From Streptomyces sp. Ru71 (lineage in GTDB: Bacteria; Actinomycetota; Actinomycetes; Streptomycetales; Streptomycetaceae): DNA of 64,000 bases. Positions 16,802-25,168 of the stretch are shown in pieces (positions within the stretch are counted from its first letter, which is position 1; each line of letters begins with the position of its first letter). The DNA lies in the NCBI RefSeq assembly GCF_002920535.1, contig NZ_PQSS01000010.1, positions 62,001 through 126,000 on the forward strand, read 5' to 3'. The translations under genes and the position numbers were made by a program. Under the pieces are notes generated by a model. The model was not told the DNA's origin, did not search any database, and saw only the letters and a list, made by a program, of their open reading frames with translations.

Positions 16802-17071
16802 GCATAGACCCGACGACGGCCCGCAGCCGCCCACGGCGGGAAGGGGCCGGGGGCCGTCGGCGCTACGCACGCCACGACGCAACAGCGACGGGCCGCCGCA
16901 GGCATAAAAGCCGCAGGCATAAAAGGGGCGCGGGGAACTGCGCGAGCAACCACAACGCAACCCGCACAGGCCGCCGCAGGCAAAGGCGAGCAACCCCCCC
17001 ACCCACCCGCGGACAAACGACATCGGCCGGGTCTGGAACCGCCTCCGAACCCGTTGGTAACGTGACCACCC
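16802..17071. repeat. Intergenic region with a dispersed Streptomyces repeat
   Basis: With the promoter above it, this makes a 324-base gap between VOC and the lipoprotein gene. A 15-base unit, GCCGCAGGCATAAAA, occurs twice in tandem at 16895-16924 and partly again near 16973. The following GGGGCGCGGGGAACTGCGCG belongs to a short dispersed repeat I recognise from many Streptomyces intergenic regions. No gene is seen. Confidence 0.6.
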
Positions 17072-17551
17072 GTGACCCCCCAGACCCCCCGCCTCGCACT
17101 CGCGGCAGCCACCGCCCTGACCGGCGCCCTCGCCCTGACCGCCTGCAGCGGCGGCAGCGGCGGCAAGGACGACGGCAAGGACGCCACCCCCCGAACCCCC
17201 ACCGCGTCGGCGCCCCAGTCCCCGACCGCCACCCCCACCCCCGCCGGCGACCTGGACGGCAACTGGCTCACCACCAACGGCGGCAAGGCGATCGTCCTGG
17301 TCATCACCGGCAAGCAGGCGGGCCTGTTCACCACCGGCGGCAGCGTGTGCAACGGAGAAGCCGAGTCCCGCACGATCCACCTGAAGTGCGCCAACGGCGC
17401 CGCAGGCGACCGCACGACCGGCCGAGTCGACTCCGTGGACAAGTCGTCCCTGAAGGTCACCTGGGAGGGTGACGTCGGCACGGAGACGTACACCCGCTCC
17501 GAGGGGGGCAAAGTGCCTCCCCGCCTGCCCACGGCGGGCCTGGGCTCATAA
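17072..17551 (+). CDS. Small lipoprotein, function unknown
   Basis: A GTG start gives 159 aa. A signal peptide ends in the lipobox LTAC at about residues 22-25, so the mature protein should be lipid-anchored outside the membrane. A Thr/Pro/Ser linker to about residue 60 leads to a small beta-rich domain (DLDGNWLTTNGGKAIVLVITGKQAGLF) with two cysteines (SVCNGE and LKCANG) that may form a disulfide. I do not recognise the domain. It is followed by another lipoprotein gene 103 bases downstream in the same direction. Confidence 0.75.
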   Translation: MTPQTPRLALAAATALTGALALTACSGGSGGKDDGKDATPRTPTASAPQSPTATPTPAGDLDGNWLTTNGGKAIVLVITGKQAGLFTTGGSVCNGEAESRTIHLKCANGAAGDRTTGRVDSVDKSSLKVTWEGDVGTETYTRSEGGKVPPRLPTAGLGS

Positions 17552-17654
17552 CACCGGCACCACACGACGCCACGCGGCGCCACACCGCGCTCGCCCACGC
17601 ACGCGCATGCGCGATGATCCTGACGCACCGTCTCGATCTCAGGGGAACCCACTC

Positions 17655-18200
17655 ATGCGCGCCACGCCGATCACCGTCGCCGCCCTCGCCGCGGCCCTCC
17701 TCCTCACCGCCTGCGACAGCAGCAACGACACCGCAGGCGGCACCGACAACGCCAATGCCGCGAGCGGCACCACCGCGACCGGCACCGCCTGCCGCCTGGG
17801 CACCGTAGGCGCACAGGTCGGCCCGGTCAGCGAAGCCCCGGCCGCCGGGGACACCGGCACCGTCACCGTCACGCTCACCAACCAGGGCACCGACTGCACC
17901 CTGGAGGGCTTCCCGCAGGTCACGCTCCAGGCCGGCGAGAAGAAGGCGACGGTTCCGGCCGACCAGGCCGCACAGAGCCAGAAGCTGACCCTGGCCAAGG
18001 ACGCGACCGCGTCCTTCACGATCACCTACACGCGCGCGGCGGAGTCGTCCGGCGCACAGAGCCTCGCCGCGAAGACGGCGACGTTCACCCTGCCCGGCGG
18101 CAGGGAAACGCAGGACTTCCCGTGGTCGTACGGCGAGGTCGCCCTCAAGGACAGCGCACCGGACGCCACGGTGAGCGGCTTCCAGCAGTCCGGCGACTGA
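17655..18200 (+). CDS. DUF4232 lipoprotein
   Basis: This 181-aa exported lipoprotein has a signal peptide ending in the lipobox LTAC. A single DUF4232-type beta domain follows, with the features VTVTLTNQGTDCTLEGFPQVTL and ASFTITYTRAA. Two cysteines in the domain probably form a disulfide. The function is unknown, and the family is abundant in Streptomyces. AGGGGAA at 17641-17647 lies seven bases before the ATG at 17655 and settles the start against longer in-frame alternatives. Confidence 0.88.
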   Translation: MRATPITVAALAAALLLTACDSSNDTAGGTDNANAASGTTATGTACRLGTVGAQVGPVSEAPAAGDTGTVTVTLTNQGTDCTLEGFPQVTLQAGEKKATVPADQAAQSQKLTLAKDATASFTITYTRAAESSGAQSLAAKTATFTLPGGRETQDFPWSYGEVALKDSAPDATVSGFQQSGD

Positions 18201-18248
18201 CCCGGACCAATCACACCCCGGGGACCCGGCCGCACCCCGGGAACCCCC

Positions 18249-19340
18249 TCACGGCAACCGAGGCCGCTCGGCCACCCGCGCCCGATCCGCCGCCCGAGCG
18301 CCCTCGGTCCACCCCGCCGCGTCACTCACTCCCCGCAGCCGGGTGGAGACGGTCTCCGGGAACATCCGGTCGGCCGTGGCCGTGACGGCGACCTCCCGGG
18401 AGGCGAGCACCGGCAGCAGGTCGTCGCTGACCTGCGTCTCGGCGGCAGCCGCGAGCCGGGCACCGATGCGATGGGCGTAGGCGGCGAGGAAGGACTGCCG
18501 GAAGGTCTTCGTCCGCTTACGCCCGCCCTTCCGCTGCTCCGCCTCCGCCTTGGCCAGCGCCGACTGGGCCTGCACCAGCAGCGAGGTGTGGAGCAGCTCG
18601 ACGGCCTCCAGATCGGCCTCGAAGCCGACGACCGTGGAGAAGCACAGCGCCTCGTTCCACACCGCACGACAGTGGTTGGCGGTGGCGACCGCGTCCAGCA
18701 GCACCGCTTTGGCCTGCTCGTAGGGCGGTTCGACACCGATCCGGCAGGCACCGGGCGCGTCCGGGGCCGGCGCCTGCGCGTCGAGCAGCGCCTCGTCGAC
18801 GCTGTGCCGGGCCATGAGCTCCTGCGCCTTGGCGGACAGCGCCTCGGCCTCCTCCGGGTAGCCGGTCGCCTCGGCCTTGGCGAGCAGGGCGCGGATGCGG
18901 CCGAGCATGCGGGAGTCGGAGGTGTGGGCGCGGCGCGGCTCCTCCAGGGGCTCCAGCGCGGGCAGCCGCAGCAGCAGGCGGTACAACTCCAGCACGGCGG
19001 TGGCATGCGTGAACCGGTCGGAGCGGGCCGCCGCCGGACCGGGCAACTCCTCCAGCTGCGCCCGCCAGCGCACGCCACGGGCCCGGTCGTCGGGCGCCTG
19101 CGCGCGGACGAGGTCGGCGACGAGCCGCACATGGACGTCGTCCAGCTCACGCCGCACGATCCGCACGACGTCGGCGGGCTGCCAGCCGCGCCGCCACAGC
19201 GCGGCCACGAACTCCCGCCCGCGCCTCTCGACTTCACCGTCCGCCGCGGGGTCGGCGGCCAGCAGGGAGGCACCGGTGTCCAGGGCGGCCACACCGGTGT
19301 CGTACAGAGCGGCCTCGAAGGCGCGATCGACGGTACTCAC
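18249..19340 (-). CDS. DUF2786 domain protein
   Basis: This is a soluble 363-aa protein. The N-terminal half is helical and acidic. A DUF2786 module (MLGRIRALLAKAEATGYPEEAEALSAKAQELMARHSVDEALL) lies near residues 145-190, and a helical C-terminal region follows. DUF2786 is found in phage and bacterial proteins of unknown role. The GTG at 19340 is used, although the frame is open to 19382; no strong ribosome site distinguishes the two. It is divergent from the Clp_N-HTH regulator, and the palindromes at 19378-19423 lie between them, so the regulator may control both. Confidence 0.8.
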   Translation of the reverse strand: MSTVDRAFEAALYDTGVAALDTGASLLAADPAADGEVERRGREFVAALWRRGWQPADVVRIVRRELDDVHVRLVADLVRAQAPDDRARGVRWRAQLEELPGPAAARSDRFTHATAVLELYRLLLRLPALEPLEEPRRAHTSDSRMLGRIRALLAKAEATGYPEEAEALSAKAQELMARHSVDEALLDAQAPAPDAPGACRIGVEPPYEQAKAVLLDAVATANHCRAVWNEALCFSTVVGFEADLEAVELLHTSLLVQAQSALAKAEAEQRKGGRKRTKTFRQSFLAAYAHRIGARLAAAAETQVSDDLLPVLASREVAVTATADRMFPETVSTRLRGVSDAAGWTEGARAADRARVAERPRLP

Positions 19341-19377
19341 CCACCGATCGTGACACGGGCCTCTGACATCGACCCAT

Positions 19378-19423
19378 GTCAACCGAAGGTTGACACTCCA
19401 ACCTCTGTCAACCTATGGTTGAC
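19378..19423 (+). promoter_or_regulatory. Twin palindromes and leaderless promoter of the Clp_N-HTH gene
   Basis: Two 17-bp palindromes, GTCAACCGAAGGTTGAC (19378-19394) and GTCAACCTATGGTTGAC (19407-19423), have centres 29 bp apart. They overlap a near-consensus promoter: TTGACA at 19390-19395, an 18-bp spacer and TATGGT at 19414-19419. The expected start is the A of the ATG at 19426, giving a leaderless mRNA. Confidence 0.8.
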
Positions 19424-19425
19424 GC

Positions 19426-20211
19426 ATGTCGAAGAACCCCGACACCACCGACACCGAAACGTCCACCACAACGTCCAGCACAACGGCATTCACGCCGTCC
19501 GTACGCCTCGACGACCTCATCGCAGCCATCAAAAAGGTCCACGACGAGCCCCTCGAACAGCTCCAGGACGCCGTGATCGCCGCCGATCACCTCGGCGAGG
19601 TGGCCGACCACCTGATCGGCCACTTCGTCGACCAGGCCCGCCGCTCCGGCGCGTCCTGGACCGACATCGGCAAGAGCATGGGCGTCACCCGGCAGGCGGC
19701 CCAGAAGCGCTTCGTGCCGAAGGAGTCGACCGACCTCGACCCCAGCCAGGGCTTCAACCGCTACACCCCCCGCGCCCGCAACGTCGTCGTGAGCGCCCAC
19801 AACGAGGCCAAGGCGGCACACAGCGCCGAGGGCCTCCCCGAGCACCTGGTCCTCGGCCTGCTCGCCGAACCGCAGGGGCTGGCCGCGCAGGCGATCACCG
19901 CCCAGGACGTCTCCCTCGACGCGGTCCGCGAGGCCGCCCGGGCGGCGCTTCCGCCGGCCGTGGAGGACGCGCCCGAACTGGTGCCGTACAGCTCCTCGGC
20001 GAAGAAGGTCCTGGAGCTGACCTTCCGCGAGGCCCTGCGCCTCGGCCACAACTACGTCGGCACCGAGCACATCCTGCTGGCCCTGCTGGAGCACGAGAAC
20101 GGCGAGGGCGTCCTCAGCTCGCTCGGCATCGACAAGCCGGCCACCGAACGGCACATCGCGGAGCTGCTCGCCCGGATCGTCGCAGCCGACCAGCCCGGAC
20201 AGGACGGCTGA
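19426..20211 (+). CDS. Clp N-domain protein with helix-turn-helix segment
   Basis: This 261-aa soluble protein has no ATPase or protease part. Residues about 65-95 (DQARRSGASWTDIGKSMGVTRQAAQKRF) look like a helix-turn-helix. Residues about 110-255 hold two Clp_N repeats (YTPRARNVVVSAHNEA...LPEHLVLGLL and SSSAKKVLELTFREALRLGHNYVGTEHILLALLEHENG), the substrate or adaptor-binding fold of ClpA and ClpC. It could be a regulator sensing Clp substrates or a ClpC competitor. Autoregulation through the twin palindromes directly upstream is likely. The stop is 92 bases before the polymerase gene. Confidence 0.88.
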   Translation: MSKNPDTTDTETSTTTSSTTAFTPSVRLDDLIAAIKKVHDEPLEQLQDAVIAADHLGEVADHLIGHFVDQARRSGASWTDIGKSMGVTRQAAQKRFVPKESTDLDPSQGFNRYTPRARNVVVSAHNEAKAAHSAEGLPEHLVLGLLAEPQGLAAQAITAQDVSLDAVREAARAALPPAVEDAPELVPYSSSAKKVLELTFREALRLGHNYVGTEHILLALLEHENGEGVLSSLGIDKPATERHIAELLARIVAADQPGQDG

Positions 20212-20303
20212 AGCGTCGCCCTCCGGACGCTCGGGAACTACCGGTACCACCGCGTTCCCGCAGCTCAGAACGCATTGTCAGACCCCCCTGCCACACTCAC
20301 GAC

Positions 20304-21983
20304 ATGACCGACCGCTGGGCACTCGCTCCGGCCGAGGACGGTGGCGTGGACGTCGCACCCCTCGGCCCGGACGGGCTGCCCGCCGGTCCGGTCGTACGGG
20401 AGGAGGACCCGTCCCGGGCGGTCCGCAGCCGGCCGGACGTCACACGCTGGGTGTGGCGGTCGACCGCCGAGGTCTATCCGCGTCTGCTCGCCACGGGGGT
20501 GCGAGTCGAGCGGTGCTACGACGTCGAGGACGCCGAGACCCTCCTCCTGGGCCACGAGGGACGCTCCGGCGAACCTCGTTCGGCGGCCGCCGCGCTGGCC
20601 CGGCTGCGCGGCGGCCCCGTACCGCCCGATCCACCGCAGCGGTCCGCCGAGCCGGGCGCCCAGTCCACGCTCTTCGAACCGCAGGGCACCCGCCTGCCGC
20701 TGACCGACCTGCTCACGGTCTACGCCGAGCAGCAGCGCCGGCACGCGCGGGCCGAACACCCCGACCGGATGCGGCTGCTGACGGCGGCCGAGTCGGCGGG
20801 GATGCTGGTGGCCGCCGAGATGAACCACGCCGGGCTGCCCTGGCGCGCGGACGTCCACCGCGCCGTCCTGCACGACCTGCTGGGCGAGCGGTACGCGGGC
20901 GGGGGTGAGCCGCGCCGCCTGGCCGAGCTCGCCGACGAGGTCTCCGCCGCCTTCGGCCGCCGCGTCCGCCCCGACCTGCCCGCCGACGTGGTCAAGGCGT
21001 TCGCGCAGGCGGGGATCAAGGTCAGATCGACCCGCCGCTGGGAGATCGAGTCCGTCGACCACCCGGCGGTGAAGCCGCTGCTGGAGTACAAGAGGCTGTA
21101 CCGCATCTGGGTCGCCCACGGCTGGTCCTGGCTGCAGGACTGGGTGCGCGAGGGCCGGTTCCGCCCCGAGTTCCTCGCCGGCGGCACGGTCACCGGGCGC
21201 TGGGTGACCAACGGCGGGGGCGCGCTGCAGATCCCCCGCGTGATCCGGCGGGCGGTGGTCGCCGACCCCGGCTGGCGGCTCGTGGTCGCCGACGCGGACC
21301 AGATGGAGCCGCGCGTCCTGGCCGCGATCTCCCGCGACCCGGGGCTGATGGAGGTGGCCGGCCGCGAGAGCGACCTCTACCAGGAGGTGTCCGACCGCGC
21401 CTTCTCCGGTGACCGCGCCCAGGCCAAGCTCGCCGTGCTCGGCGCGATCTACGGCCAGACCTCCGGCGACGGCCTGAAGAACCTCGCCGCGTTGCGCCGC
21501 CGCTTCCCGCAGGCGGTGGCCTACGTCGACGAGGCGGCCCGGGCCGGGGAGGAGGGCCGGCTGGTGCGCACCTGGCTGGGCCGGACCTGCCCGCCGGCGG
21601 CGAGCGCGGCCGACGACACCGGCGAGGGCATCCCGGCCGCGGAGGAGGACACCGGCGACCGGGCCTGGGTGCCGGGGTACGCCTCGACCGACGCCCGCGC
21701 GCGGGGCCGCTTCGCCCGCAACTTCGTGGTCCAGGGCAGCGCCGCGGACTGGGCCCTGCTGCTGCTCGCCGGGCTGCGCCGGCGGTGCGCGAGCATGGCG
21801 GCCGAGCTGGTCTTCTTCCAGCACGACGAGGTGATCGTGCACTGTCCCGAGGAGGAGGCCGAGGCGGTCGTCGCGGCGATCCGGGAGGCGGCCGACCTGG
21901 CCGGCCGGCTGACCTTCGGCGAGACGCCGGTGCGGTTCCCGTTCACGACGGCGGTGGTGGAGTGCTACGCCGACGCCAAGTGA
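20304..21983 (+). CDS. Short family A DNA polymerase (PolI-like, no 5' nuclease)
   Basis: This 559-aa protein carries the polymerase fold of DNA polymerase I. Motif A is VVADADQMEPRVLAA near residue 330, motif B KLAVLGAIYGQTSGDG near 375, and motif C FFQHDEVIV near 510. The 5' nuclease domain is absent. The N-terminal 190 residues occupy the place of the 3'-5' exonuclease but show no clear catalytic DxE motif. Databases usually label such proteins bifunctional 3'-5' exonuclease/DNA polymerase. It would be an accessory polymerase, since a full PolA is expected elsewhere. The frame is open from 18471, but the ATG at 20304 starts the conserved part. Confidence 0.9.
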   Translation: MTDRWALAPAEDGGVDVAPLGPDGLPAGPVVREEDPSRAVRSRPDVTRWVWRSTAEVYPRLLATGVRVERCYDVEDAETLLLGHEGRSGEPRSAAAALARLRGGPVPPDPPQRSAEPGAQSTLFEPQGTRLPLTDLLTVYAEQQRRHARAEHPDRMRLLTAAESAGMLVAAEMNHAGLPWRADVHRAVLHDLLGERYAGGGEPRRLAELADEVSAAFGRRVRPDLPADVVKAFAQAGIKVRSTRRWEIESVDHPAVKPLLEYKRLYRIWVAHGWSWLQDWVREGRFRPEFLAGGTVTGRWVTNGGGALQIPRVIRRAVVADPGWRLVVADADQMEPRVLAAISRDPGLMEVAGRESDLYQEVSDRAFSGDRAQAKLAVLGAIYGQTSGDGLKNLAALRRRFPQAVAYVDEAARAGEEGRLVRTWLGRTCPPAASAADDTGEGIPAAEEDTGDRAWVPGYASTDARARGRFARNFVVQGSAADWALLLLAGLRRRCASMAAELVFFQHDEVIVHCPEEEAEAVVAAIREAADLAGRLTFGETPVRFPFTTAVVECYADAK

Positions 21984-22144
21984 CCGCCCACCGCCCGGCC
22001 CAGCCGCGCCGGTACGGCCCGGCTGTCCGCCCGCCGACTTTTATGTGATCATGACATTCGATTCCGGCCAGTCGGTGCGCGCGGTGCACCCGTGCACGCG
22101 CTACTCGGGGGAGTGTCGCCGCCGTGGCCGGATCCGGGGACACA

Positions 22145-22185
22145 CGAGGACCTCGGTCGTCAGAGGTGAACGACCGGGGTCCTCG
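22145..22185. terminator. Bidirectional terminator between convergent genes
   Basis: A 15-bp stem with one wobble pairs 22145-22159 with 22171-22185 around an 11-base loop. It lies between the polymerase gene (plus) and the glycosyltransferase gene (minus) and can serve both. Confidence 0.8.
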
Positions 22186-22216
22186 TCCCCACCTCCACCG
22201 CGCCGCGCGGCCCGGC

Positions 22217-23113
22217 TCAGATCACCGGCGGCCGGCCCAGCCGGGTGAGCCGCCACACCGTGCGCCAGCGCATCGGGCGCCGCTCCCCCGCCGGTTCGCG
22301 CAGACCCTCGGCGAAGCCGCCGAACCACGCCCGCAGCCCGCCCGCCGACCGGGTGCGCAGCAGCGTGACGGCCACCCACACACCGAGATGGACGGGGATG
22401 AGCGGCAGCGGCAGCCTCCGCCGGACCAGCCAGACCCGGTTGCGGGCGGTGACCCGGTAGTAGATGGCGTGCCGCGCGGGCGAGGTCTTCGGGTGCTGCA
22501 GCAGCAGCTCGGGGGCGTAGAGGATCTTCCAGCCCGCGTCGACGGCCCGCCACGCCAGGTCGGTCTCCTCGTGCGCGAAGAAGAACTCCGCGGGCCAGTC
22601 GCCGATCTCGGCCAGCATCGCCATCCGGAACGCGTGCCCACCACCGAGGAACCCGGTGACGTACCCGCCGCGCAGCGGGTCGGCGTCACCGGCCCTCGGG
22701 ACGTGCCGCCGCTGCGTCTCGCCGTTCTCGTCGGCGATCCGGAAACCCACGATGCCGAGCCGCGGATCGCCCGCGAACAGCTCCCCCACCCGACGGAGCA
22801 CATCCGCGTCGACGAGCAGCCCGTCGTCGTCGAGCTCCACCACGATGTCGACGTCACCGAACTCACGCAGCCGGGCGAGGGCGACATTGCGCCCGCCGGG
22901 GCACCCGAGGTTCTCCTCCGTCTCGATGACGGTGACCTCACCGGGCAGCGACAGCCGGTCACCGAACTCCGGCAGCCGGCAGCCGTTGCCGACGATCACG
23001 ACACGGGCGGGCGCGAGATCCTGCTTGGCCACGGACTCCAGCAGGGCGTCGACCTCGGCGGGCCGGTTCCCCATGGTCACCACGGACACCGCGATCCTCG
23101 GCTCCACCAACAC
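22217..23113 (-). CDS. Family 2 glycosyltransferase
   Basis: This GT-A fold enzyme of 298 aa probably transfers a sugar to a cell-surface glycan. The N-terminus shows the nucleotide-binding strand VSVVTMGNRPAEVDALLESV. The metal/nucleotide site is ELDDDGLL near residue 95, and the catalytic region includes EFFFAHEETDLAWRAVDAGW near 175. The C-terminal basic and hydrophobic segment (RNRVWLVRRRLPLPLIPVHLGVWVAVTLL) may contact the membrane. The style resembles rhamnosyltransferase-like GT2 proteins. The acceptor is not known and no polysaccharide cluster is adjacent. Confidence 0.88.
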   Translation of the reverse strand: MLVEPRIAVSVVTMGNRPAEVDALLESVAKQDLAPARVVIVGNGCRLPEFGDRLSLPGEVTVIETEENLGCPGGRNVALARLREFGDVDIVVELDDDGLLVDADVLRRVGELFAGDPRLGIVGFRIADENGETQRRHVPRAGDADPLRGGYVTGFLGGGHAFRMAMLAEIGDWPAEFFFAHEETDLAWRAVDAGWKILYAPELLLQHPKTSPARHAIYYRVTARNRVWLVRRRLPLPLIPVHLGVWVAVTLLRTRSAGGLRAWFGGFAEGLREPAGERRPMRWRTVWRLTRLGRPPVI

Positions 23114-23268
23114 CCCTCACCCCATCCGGCCACCGACCGCACCCGCGTCCTCGCCGCGCAGGCCCGTCGTTCACCAAGATGTTGCCTCAGAGCCCGGGGT
23201 TGTCCTGACACCCATTCACTTTGCGCCCTCTTTACACCCTTTTCCCCACCCCGGCCGAACACAAAAGA

Positions 23269-23299
23269 ACCCCAGGTCAGAAAAGGTCTGACCCGGGGT
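23269..23299 (-). terminator. Intrinsic terminator of tRNA-Thr
   Basis: On the minus strand a 13-bp stem (23299-23287 with 23281-23269, one G-U pair) around a five-base loop is followed by TCTTTTG, a proper U tract. It lies just downstream of the tRNA. Confidence 0.85.
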
Positions 23300-23304
23300 C
23301 CCAG

Positions 23305-23381
23305 TGGAGCCGCTTTCGGGATTCGAACCCGAGACCTACGCATTACGAGTGCGTTGCTCTGGCCATCTGAGCTAAAGCGGC
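23305..23381 (-). tRNA. tRNA-Thr (anticodon CGU)
   Basis: The minus strand folds as a complete tRNA of 77 bases including an encoded CCA. The acceptor arms are GCCGCTT and AAGCGGC, the D arm holds AGCTCAGATGGCCAGAGC, and the anticodon stem ACGCA/TGCGT encloses CTCGTAA. The T arm is CTCGGGTTCGAATCCCGA. The anticodon CGT reads ACG codons. A TAGACT hexamer 39 bases upstream could be its -10. The 3' end is intact and I see no integrase gene or duplicated tRNA end beside it. Confidence 0.97.
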
Positions 23382-23489
23382 ACGCTGCCCGCACCATGGT
23401 GCGATCGGCAACGTCGGTAAGTCTACACAGTTTCCGGGGGTGCTTCGTACCGGCCCCGGGCCAGCGCTCCGGGGCCGGGGCCGGCGGGG

Positions 23490-25076
23490 CTACGAGCAGC
23501 GCTTCCCGCCGGCCGGCGGGGTGCCGCGCAGCAGGTAGGCGTCGATCGCGGAGTCGATGCAGGAGCTGCCGCGGCCGTAGGCGGTGTGGCCGTCGCCGAC
23601 GTAGGTGAGCAGGCGGGCGGAGGACAGCTGGCCGGCCAGGGCCTGGGCCCAGGGATAGGGGGTCGCCGGGTCACGGGTGGTGCCGACGACCACGATCGGG
23701 GCGGCCCCGTGGGCCTCGATGCGGTGCGGCTCGCCCGTCGCCCGCACCGGCCAGTACGCGCAGTTCAGGGACGACCAGGCCAGGCCCGCGCCGAACACCG
23801 GGGACGCCTTCTCGAAGGCGGGCAGGGCCTTCTCCACGTCCCGCGGGGAGTCGAAGGCGGGTGGCAGGTCCAGGCAGTTCACGGCGGCGTTGGCGAACAT
23901 CAGGTTCGCGTAGCGGCCGGAGGCGTCCCGCTCGTAGTAGCTGTCGGCGAGGGACAGCAGCCCGGCGCCGTCGTTCTCCTTCATCGCCGACGTCAGAGCC
24001 TCGCGCAGCTGCTCCCAGGCCGCCTCGTCGTACATCGCCGCGATCACTCCGGTCGTGGCGAGCGCCTCACCGAGTGTGCGGCCGTCGGCGTCACCGGCGG
24101 GGACGGGGTGTGCGTCGAGCTTCCGGAAGAACGCCTTCAGATGGACGCCGACCTGCTCAGGGGTGGTGCCCCGGCCGCCGAGCGGGCAGTCGGGATGCTT
24201 CACGCAGTCCTTCGCGAAGGACTGGAACGCCGTCTCGAAGCCCGCCGTCTGGTCCAGGTTCATCCGGCGGGCCGACAGGGACGGGTCCATCGCGCCGTCC
24301 AGCACCAGCCGTCCCACCCGGTCCGGGAACAGCCCGGCGTAGGTCGCGCCCAGGAAGGTGCCGTACGACGCGCCCACGTAGTTCAGCTTCCGGTCCCCGA
24401 GCGCCGCCCGCACGATGTCCATGTCCCGGGCCGCCTCCACCGTGGAGACGTGCCGCAGCAGCTTCGCCGAGCGCGCGCCGCAGCCCTCCGCGAACTTCCG
24501 GTACGCCTCGACCAGCTCGTCCGTCTCCTCCTGGTCGTCCGGCGTGACGTCGGTCTGCGTGTACGCGTCCATCTGACGTCCGTCGAGGCATTCGACGGGC
24601 TCGCTGCGGGCCACGCCCCGCGGGTCGACGGCGACCATGTCGTAGCGGGCGCGGACCTCCGCCGGGTAGCCGACGCCGGCGTACTGCTGGACGTAGGCGA
24701 TCGCCGAGCCGCCCGGGCCGCCCGGGTTGACCAGCAGCGATCCCAGCGGCTTGCCCGGTCCGGTGGCCTTCTTGCGGGCCACCGCGAGCCGTACGTCACC
24801 GGCTTCGGGGTGGGCGTAGTCGAGCGGGGCCCTCACCGTGGCGCACTGGAAGCCGGGGACACCGCACGCGCGCCAGCTCGGCCTCTGGCCGTAGTACGAC
24901 GCCAGCGCGGACGGCGTGGCGTGCGGCAACGCGGCCAGCGCCGCCTGGGCCGCCGTCGTGCTGCGGGTGTCCGCCGCCGTCGAACCGCCGGCCGAGCAGC
25001 CGGACGCGAGCAGCGCCGCGGCGGCCAGGAGGCCGGCGGCGGTGCGGGACCTGCGAAGAGTGCGCCTTGTGTACAT
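23490..25076 (-). CDS. TAP-family alpha/beta-hydrolase lipoprotein (tripeptidyl aminopeptidase-like)
   Basis: This is a secreted serine hydrolase of the SlpD/SlpE/tripeptidyl aminopeptidase group, which removes tripeptides or acts in mycelium-associated proteolysis. A signal peptide ends in the lipobox ASGC near residue 27, so it is probably membrane-anchored. The nucleophile elbow is GASYGT near residue 240, the oxyanion region is LVNPGGPGGSAI near 120, and the C-terminal TAP-like domain ends GDGHTAYGRGSSCIDSAIDAYLL with the catalytic histidine. It is 528 aa. The holB gene lies upstream in the same direction, 92 bases away. Confidence 0.92.
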   Translation of the reverse strand: MYTRRTLRRSRTAAGLLAAAALLASGCSAGGSTAADTRSTTAAQAALAALPHATPSALASYYGQRPSWRACGVPGFQCATVRAPLDYAHPEAGDVRLAVARKKATGPGKPLGSLLVNPGGPGGSAIAYVQQYAGVGYPAEVRARYDMVAVDPRGVARSEPVECLDGRQMDAYTQTDVTPDDQEETDELVEAYRKFAEGCGARSAKLLRHVSTVEAARDMDIVRAALGDRKLNYVGASYGTFLGATYAGLFPDRVGRLVLDGAMDPSLSARRMNLDQTAGFETAFQSFAKDCVKHPDCPLGGRGTTPEQVGVHLKAFFRKLDAHPVPAGDADGRTLGEALATTGVIAAMYDEAAWEQLREALTSAMKENDGAGLLSLADSYYERDASGRYANLMFANAAVNCLDLPPAFDSPRDVEKALPAFEKASPVFGAGLAWSSLNCAYWPVRATGEPHRIEAHGAAPIVVVGTTRDPATPYPWAQALAGQLSSARLLTYVGDGHTAYGRGSSCIDSAIDAYLLRGTPPAGGKRCS

Positions 25077-25168
25077 TCGGCGAGCGTAACGCTGCGCGAT
25101 GCACCGAACGCGCTCCGTGCGCGACGTGACCCGTACGAGTTACGCCGGGGATCAACCGATCCGGGGGA

